NCBI GenBank assembly: GCA_002506875.1
Contig: DAYJ01000003.1
Location: forward strand, 1 to 19,598
Length of the DNA: 19,598 nt
Origin: Euryarchaeota archaeon UBA40
GTDB taxonomy: Archaea > Thermoplasmatota > Poseidoniia > Poseidoniales > Thalassarchaeaceae
Reading direction: 5' to 3'
Shown: positions 15,854 to 19,598 of the stretch, in pieces
Layout of the letters: the number at the start of each line of letters is the position of its first letter
Numbering within the stretch: the first letter of the stretch is position 1
Program-made: the position numbers and the translations under genes
The notes under the pieces: generated by a model
What the model was told of the DNA's origin: nothing
The model's database searches: none
The model's input: the letters and a program-made list of their open reading frames with translations, nothing else

Positions 15854-16666
15854 TCATTCCTCAGACTCGGATGCCTTCGTGTCCATGGTCGCAGCGTACC
15901 ACACCATTAGTCCGAATGCAACCTTGTTGACTGAATCAGCCAGGTTGTAGAGGATGTTAAGGAAGTCAAGATTCGGGTCAGTTCCGGTTCCCATGAAATA
16001 TCCAATTGGATAGATGGCCCATCCAACAGTCAGGATGATTGCCATAGCGCGGAAAGCGAACTGAGTTCCTTCAGAAGCGGTATCTGCTCCTTTCTTTGCA
16101 TCGCCTGCCCATACCTCATACATGATGTAGAACCAAGCGAGACATCCGATGATCAGCATTGGCATCTCGGGTGCGTGACCAGCTTCTCCGAGGAATCCAC
16201 TGATCAGCATGATTAGGGATGCGCCAAAGAGGCGCCAGAACAGCATGGCAGTAGCCGCACCGACAGCAGCCAGAATTAGGTAGAATTCAGCTACTTGGAG
16301 TGGGACTGTGATGAGCCAATCGACGTACCTGAGTACTAGGGGGCTCTGGCCTGCGCCCAAAGCGTATGTTTGCGCCCATGCCTCTCGCATGTATGTGTAA
16401 TGGTACCATGCAACACCGGTAACCAGTGCTGCAACAGTCATCGATGTGCGCCACTTGGGGGCAACACTTCCACGCTCCATGATGAAGAATGCAGTTGCTG
16501 CAAACATCATCGCTGTAGCGATCCAGAAGGATGCACCTACGGTATCATCCTCTCGCAGGAGGCTGGTTTCAGCAGCAGCTGTGCCAACCATTGTCAGGGC
16601 AGTCAACAACAGCGCAAACATTGCGCCGCTTCGGCGTGTCAGGTTCAAAGGGTTCTTATTTCCCAT
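15854..16666 (-). CDS. Proteorhodopsin, blue-absorbing type, light-driven proton pump
   Basis: A 270-residue seven-helix retinal protein with an N-terminal signal peptide (about residues 1-32, ending GTAAAE). The helix C motif RYVDWLITVPLQVAEF gives Asp116, Thr120 and Glu127, equivalent to D97, T101 and E108 of classical proteorhodopsin, the DTE set of outward proton pumps. Gln124 stands at the tuning position 105, predicting blue absorption. Lys248 in LADSVNKVAFG is the Schiff-base lysine and His89 corresponds to the conserved His75. The B-C loop is about five residues longer than in SAR86 proteorhodopsin. No retinal-synthesis gene is in the window. GGGAG at 16674-16678 is the likely ribosome site. 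It is followed by hairpins and probably transcribed alone. It resembles rhodopsins described from marine Group II archaea. Confidence 0.96.
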   Translation of the reverse strand: MGNKNPLNLTRRSGAMFALLLTALTMVGTAAAETSLLREDDTVGASFWIATAMMFAATAFFIMERGSVAPKWRTSMTVAALVTGVAWYHYTYMREAWAQTYALGAGQSPLVLRYVDWLITVPLQVAEFYLILAAVGAATAMLFWRLFGASLIMLISGFLGEAGHAPEMPMLIIGCLAWFYIMYEVWAGDAKKGADTASEGTQFAFRAMAIILTVGWAIYPIGYFMGTGTDPNLDFLNILYNLADSVNKVAFGLMVWYAATMDTKASESEE

Positions 16667-16804
16667 GAACTAACTCCCATGCAGTATAGAGTATAAACAG
16701 GTGTTAGTGGCCCTACGCGTTGAATCATCAGACGTAACGCTGTTGATGCTGGCAGAGGTATCAACTAAAGCCCAATTGAGCACCTCGCCAGAGTGGTCAG
16801 GATA
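16667..16804. promoter_or_regulatory. Divergent promoter region of proteorhodopsin and a small membrane-protein gene
   Basis: On the minus strand a TATA-like TTTATAC (16692-16698) lies about 29 bases before the proteorhodopsin ATG. With normal spacing the transcript would start within a few bases of the ATG, giving a very short or leaderless message. Yet GGGAG at 16674-16678 looks like a ribosome site and would need a longer leader, so a second promoter further up is possible. No convincing TATA element was found for the rightward gene. Confidence 0.4.
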
Positions 16805-17143
16805 ATGCTCGAACTCGCTGAGTCCATACTATCTTGGTCTTGCGGTACGATTGTAGTCATCTGGATTTCGATAGGCACCCTTGCACGATCGGTAAGAATG
16901 GAACGCATTGCGCATAATGTCGTCACACTGCTATGTTTCCTAACGGCCGCCGGGTTAATCATTTTCGATCGCCTAGGGGAAGAGTTCTGGGATACGGAAC
17001 CATTGGCTAACTTCCTTGCTCTCATGCTTGTAATCCTAGGAATAGTGGGCCAGATTATTCCGATTAGAGGTGAAGAGATTCAGGGTGAACCCAATCCACA
17101 TCACCTGATGAAGGCACGTAAAGAGAGGGAATCTGAGGAGTAA
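16805..17143 (+). CDS. Small three-helix membrane protein, unknown
   Basis: A 112-residue protein from the ATG at 16805. An in-frame GTG at 16793 would add four residues, and neither start has a strong ribosome site. Three hydrophobic stretches are visible at about 8-27 (ILSWSCGTIVVIWISIG), 37-54 (HNVVTLLCFLTAAGLIIF) and 68-88 (ANFLALMLVILGIVGQIIP), followed by a charged tail with GEPNPHHLMKARKERESEE. The loop between helices 1 and 2 is Arg-rich (ARSVRMERIAH) and that between 2 and 3 is acidic, suggesting the first loop and the tail face different sides or the tail faces inside. I do not recognise the family. It is divergent from proteorhodopsin and convergent with the NifU-like gene 18 bases away. 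It may be lineage-specific. Confidence 0.65.
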   Translation: MLELAESILSWSCGTIVVIWISIGTLARSVRMERIAHNVVTLLCFLTAAGLIIFDRLGEEFWDTEPLANFLALMLVILGIVGQIIPIRGEEIQGEPNPHHLMKARKERESEE

Positions 17144-17161
17144 ATCACTCTAGGTGCCTTA

Positions 17162-17443
17162 TTATTCGGCTTCGCTAGCCAATTTCTCGTCGATGAATTG
17201 GCGCATGTATTCAGGTAATTCTCCGTTGAGGAACACGACATCATTGACTTCATCGAGTTTCATCAGTGAGTAATATATCTGCATGGCAGTCATTGGTGTA
17301 CTTCCACAACCTGTGCAGCCGCCTTCTAGTGAGATGGTAACTATCCCATCTGTGGTGTCAACGACATTTACGATTCCATCATGGGCATCGAGCACAGCCT
17401 GAACAGGGCCAACCGAATCCAAGATGAGTTGCTTGTCGACCAT
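17162..17443 (-). CDS. NifU C-terminal-type Fe-S carrier (Nfu)
   Basis: A 93-residue protein consisting of a single NifU C-terminal domain. The motif GGCTGCGSTPMT carries Cys43 and Cys46, the CxxC pair that binds a labile 4Fe-4S cluster between two subunits. The surrounding pattern (DGIVTISLEGGCTGC, then a helix, then a strand EVNDVVFL) fits Nfu proteins, which hand clusters to client enzymes in the cytosol. It ends 18 bases from the convergent small membrane-protein gene and is divergent from the pyrophosphatase. No iron-sulfur assembly partners (SufB, SufC) are in the window. The nearby nth also uses or once used an Fe-S cluster, but a functional link is speculative. Confidence 0.88.
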   Translation of the reverse strand: MVDKQLILDSVGPVQAVLDAHDGIVNVVDTTDGIVTISLEGGCTGCGSTPMTAMQIYYSLMKLDEVNDVVFLNGELPEYMRQFIDEKLASEAE

Positions 17444-17606
17444 CAGTTATCGGAAGTCGTCCCCCTCTATCAATCAACGCCTCTGTGAGCCTAGATTCTA
17501 GCCATCCGTCATTTTATTGATGGCTTGAAACAAGGGGGGGAATGGTTTTGCTTGAGATTCCAATTAAATATGGGTCCAATGTCGCTGTGAGTCATAGGTG
17601 AATGAA
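17444..17606. promoter_or_regulatory. Divergent promoter region of the Nfu gene and pyrophosphatase
   Basis: This 163-base gap holds a TATA-like TTAAATATG at 17564-17572, about 35-43 bases before the pyrophosphatase ATG at 17607. A ribosome site AGGTGA (17596-17601) follows 5 bases before the ATG. The neighbouring ATG at 17602 is out of frame and closes after ten codons. A 7-bp inverted repeat, AGCCATC (17500-17506) and GATGGCT (17519-17525), lies upstream and could be a regulator site. No clear promoter for the Nfu gene was found. Confidence 0.5.
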
Positions 17607-19598
17607 ATGGAACCAGAACAACTCGCACAGATAGGTATTGCACTCGCCGTCTTCGGCCTACTGACCGCTTTCTTGCTGTATCGGCGTAACGATTCAATCG
17701 TGATTGACAACGAGGTTGTCGCAGATATCACTGGTCAGATTCAGCGTGGAGCCATGGCCTTCCTCGGAGCTGAGTATCGCTATCTTGCGATTTTCGTTAG
17801 TATCGTCGCCCTCCTACTTCTTGGTGGAGGAGAGATGAACGATGCTCTCGGTTGGGAAACAGCAGCTGCCTTCCTCTTTGGAGCTCTAGCCTCTGTCCTT
17901 GCCGGTTACTCCGGTATGAGGAGTGCAACTTCAGCTAACGGGCGCACAGCAATGGCTGCCAAGAATGGTGGCCAAGCTGAGGCTCTTGAGGTATCCTACA
18001 ATGGTGGAGCCGTGATGGGTCTTGCCGTGGGTGGTCTTGGTCTTCTCGGCGTCTCTGCAATGTACCTCTGGCTCGGCCCCTATGGTTCCGATCCGTCCTT
18101 CGATGCAATTCCATACATTGCTGGTTTCGGCATGGGTGCATCTAGCATTGCTCTTTTCGCTCGTGTAGGTGGTGGAATCTATACCAAGGCTGCTGATGTA
18201 GGCGCTGATCTCGTCGGTAAGGTTGAGGCAGGAATTCCTGAGGATGACCCTCGTAACCCTGGCGTAATTGCTGACAACGTTGGCGATAACGTCGGCGATG
18301 TTGCAGGGATGGGTGCTGACATCTTCGAGTCCTTTGTCGGGTCTATCATTGCCGCAATGGTCATCGCAGCCGCTGCTGGGGCTACTGCTAAGTCTGCTGC
18401 TGTAGCTGCTGTAGGTTCAGGGGATCTCGCAAATGCCGTTCTCCAAGGCGCCACCGCTGAGTATCAGGGTGCTTTGGTTCTCCTTCCTATCGCTCTCGCG
18501 GTAGTCGGATACTTCGCCAGTATCATTGCTGTATTCTCTATGCGTGTGCTCAAGAATATGGGCGATGCTGCTGCTGCTCTTCGCTACACGACATTCATCG
18601 GTGCCGGACTTTTCTGGGTTGGTGGATATCTCATCATGGGTCCATCCGGAATGGATATGGAAGCTTATGCTGCTGCTGCAGGAATTGAGAACGCCTTTGG
18701 TCCACTATACGCAGTTATTGCTGGATCGGTAGTAGGGATTCTCATCGGTCTTGCAACAGAGTACTATACTGGGATAGAGCCAGTCATGGGTCTCAATGTC
18801 CGTGATATTCCATACATTGGCGAGATGTCCAAAACAGGTCCTGCGACTAACGCTATTGCCGGTTTGTCTGTAGGTATGAAATCGGTCTTTGTTCCGATTA
18901 TCTTCATGGCTATTGGCATCTATATCGCGAATGACTTTGCAGGGCTCTACGGTATTGCCATGGCTGCGATGGGTATGCTTGCAACTGTTGGTGTCACGAT
19001 GACCGTTGATGCTTATGGCCCGGTTGCAGACAATGCCGGCGGCATTGCCGAAATGGCAGAGATGGGTCCGGAAACGCGCGAGATCACCGACTCACTTGAC
19101 GAGGTTGGCAACTCGACAGCTGCCATCGGCAAAGGCTTTGCCATCAGCGCCGCGGCACTTGCCGCGCTGGCCCTGATCAGCGCCTATATTGCTAAGGTCA
19201 GCAATGGTGACCCGACCTTTGTCCTGGCGATCAACGATCCGATGGTTCTTGTCGGTATGTTCATCGGCGGTATCTTCCCGTTCCTGGTCAGTGCGATGAC
19301 CATGACCGCGGTGGGCGACGCCGCCTTTGACATGATTGTTGAGGTACGCCGTCAGTTCAAAGAGATCCCGGGCCTGCTGGAAGGCAAGGCCAAGCCGGAC
19401 ACTGCACGCTGCGTCGACATTGCGACCCGCGCTGCACTGCGCCGGATGATCCTGCCCGGTTCGCTTGCTGTTCTGGCCCCTGTTGTCATCGGTTTTGGCC
19501 TTGGGCCAAAGGCGCTTGGCGGCATGCTGGGTGGCGCGCTTATCTGCTGTGTGATGATGGCACTGATGATGGCGAATGCCGGCGGCGCATGGGACAAT
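17607..19598 (+). CDS. hppA: Membrane-bound ion-pumping pyrophosphatase, K+-dependent type, 3' end missing
   Basis: Open for 664 codons to the right edge without a stop; family members are usually about 660-800 residues, so perhaps 40-80 residues are missing. It couples pyrophosphate hydrolysis to H+ or Na+ transport. Visible signatures are YTKAADVGADLVGKVE (about 192-207), the metal- and substrate-binding DNVGDNVGDVAGMGAD (about 221-236), DAYGPVADNAGGIAEM (about 469-484), and GNSTAAIGKG (501-510). Ala505 and Gly508 in the last motif are the K+-dependent type (Lys and Thr mark the K+-independent type). Many hydrophobic helices alternate with these motifs. Whether it pumps Na+ or H+ cannot be told here. 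From about 19020 the DNA switches to GC-rich, CTG-preferring codons, so the K+ signature lies in a segment that may come from another organism. Confidence 0.93.
   Translation, partial: MEPEQLAQIGIALAVFGLLTAFLLYRRNDSIVIDNEVVADITGQIQRGAMAFLGAEYRYLAIFVSIVALLLLGGGEMNDALGWETAAAFLFGALASVLAGYSGMRSATSANGRTAMAAKNGGQAEALEVSYNGGAVMGLAVGGLGLLGVSAMYLWLGPYGSDPSFDAIPYIAGFGMGASSIALFARVGGGIYTKAADVGADLVGKVEAGIPEDDPRNPGVIADNVGDNVGDVAGMGADIFESFVGSIIAAMVIAAAAGATAKSAAVAAVGSGDLANAVLQGATAEYQGALVLLPIALAVVGYFASIIAVFSMRVLKNMGDAAAALRYTTFIGAGLFWVGGYLIMGPSGMDMEAYAAAAGIENAFGPLYAVIAGSVVGILIGLATEYYTGIEPVMGLNVRDIPYIGEMSKTGPATNAIAGLSVGMKSVFVPIIFMAIGIYIANDFAGLYGIAMAAMGMLATVGVTMTVDAYGPVADNAGGIAEMAEMGPETREITDSLDEVGNSTAAIGKGFAISAAALAALALISAYIAKVSNGDPTFVLAINDPMVLVGMFIGGIFPFLVSAMTMTAVGDAAFDMIVEVRRQFKEIPGLLEGKAKPDTARCVDIATRAALRRMILPGSLAVLAPVVIGFGLGPKALGGMLGGALICCVMMALMMANAGGAWDN
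19021..19598 (+). other. Compositional break inside hppA: GC-rich, foreign-looking codon use
   Basis: Upstream of about 19000, Leu in this gene is mostly CTT, CTC, TTG or CTA. After it I count 11 CTG, 7 CTT and no CTC, CTA or TTG. Arg becomes mostly CGC, Gly mostly GGC, and overall GC rises visibly (for example around 19381-19440). The reading frame continues unbroken through the most conserved motif of the family (DAYGPVADNAGG). This pattern fits a join by sequence similarity with a proteobacterial-style hppA, either during assembly or by recombination. Confidence 0.7.

Noticed and set aside
16370..16696. Plus-strand frame opposite proteorhodopsin
   Set aside because: Cys- and His-rich translation without domain features; proteorhodopsin on the other strand is unmistakable.

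Overview
The window looks like a piece of a marine Group II euryarchaeon (Candidatus Poseidoniales). This is inferred from gene content: a canonical euryarchaeal archaellum operon (arlB, an ArlC/D/E-like gene, arlF, arlG, arlH, arlI, arlJ), a blue-type proteorhodopsin, a PolX-PHP protein and a membrane pyrophosphatase. Base composition is moderate (roughly 45-50% GC by eye) over almost the whole window. Many genes carry strong Shine-Dalgarno sites of the GGAGGTGA type. No rRNA, tRNA, CRISPR array or insertion sequence was seen, and no gene-free stretch exceeds about 165 bases.

Layout. (1) Bases 1-261, minus strand: the N-terminal part of a Pro/Glu-repeat protein that runs off the left edge. 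(2) Bases 387-6363, plus strand: three tightly coupled genes of no recognised family. They encode a small helical protein, a 1572-residue secreted and membrane-anchored protein with about nine beta-sandwich-like repeats and five C-terminal membrane segments, and a cytosolic coiled-coil plus beta-domain protein. (3) Bases 6459-13119, plus strand: archaellin under its own promoter and followed by a hairpin, then the ArlC/D/E-like gene and arlFGHIJ with overlaps or gaps of 3-21 bases. (4) Bases 13120-15725, minus strand: endonuclease III (nth) and a PolX-PHP protein, overlapping by 4 bases; nth ends directly against arlJ. (5) Bases 15854-16666, minus strand: proteorhodopsin with hairpins behind its stop codon. 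(6) Bases 16805-17143, plus strand: a small three-helix membrane protein. (7) Bases 17162-17443, minus strand: a NifU C-terminal-type Fe-S protein. (8) Bases 17607 to the right edge, plus strand: a K+-dependent-type membrane pyrophosphatase, truncated by the window.

How they fit together. The archaellum genes supply filament (ArlB), stator and periplasmic parts (ArlF, ArlG), regulatory ATPase (ArlH), motor ATPase (ArlI) and membrane platform (ArlJ). Proteorhodopsin and the pyrophosphatase both energise the membrane, so motility and two ion pumps sit within 13 kb. The three-gene module upstream of archaellin is the best candidate for something undescribed. Its giant surface protein and its cytosolic partner share an N-x-G beta-strand motif with ArlF and ArlG, which suggests a lineage-specific envelope scaffold or archaellum-associated structure; this is inference.

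Two cautions. From about base 19020 the pyrophosphatase gene changes abruptly to a GC-rich, CTG-rich codon style resembling a proteobacterial gene, without breaking the frame. This may be a mis-assembly or a recombination inside a conserved motif. Also, the PolX-like protein has an insertion and an Asp-to-Gln change at the third polymerase carboxylate, so its polymerase activity is doubtful.
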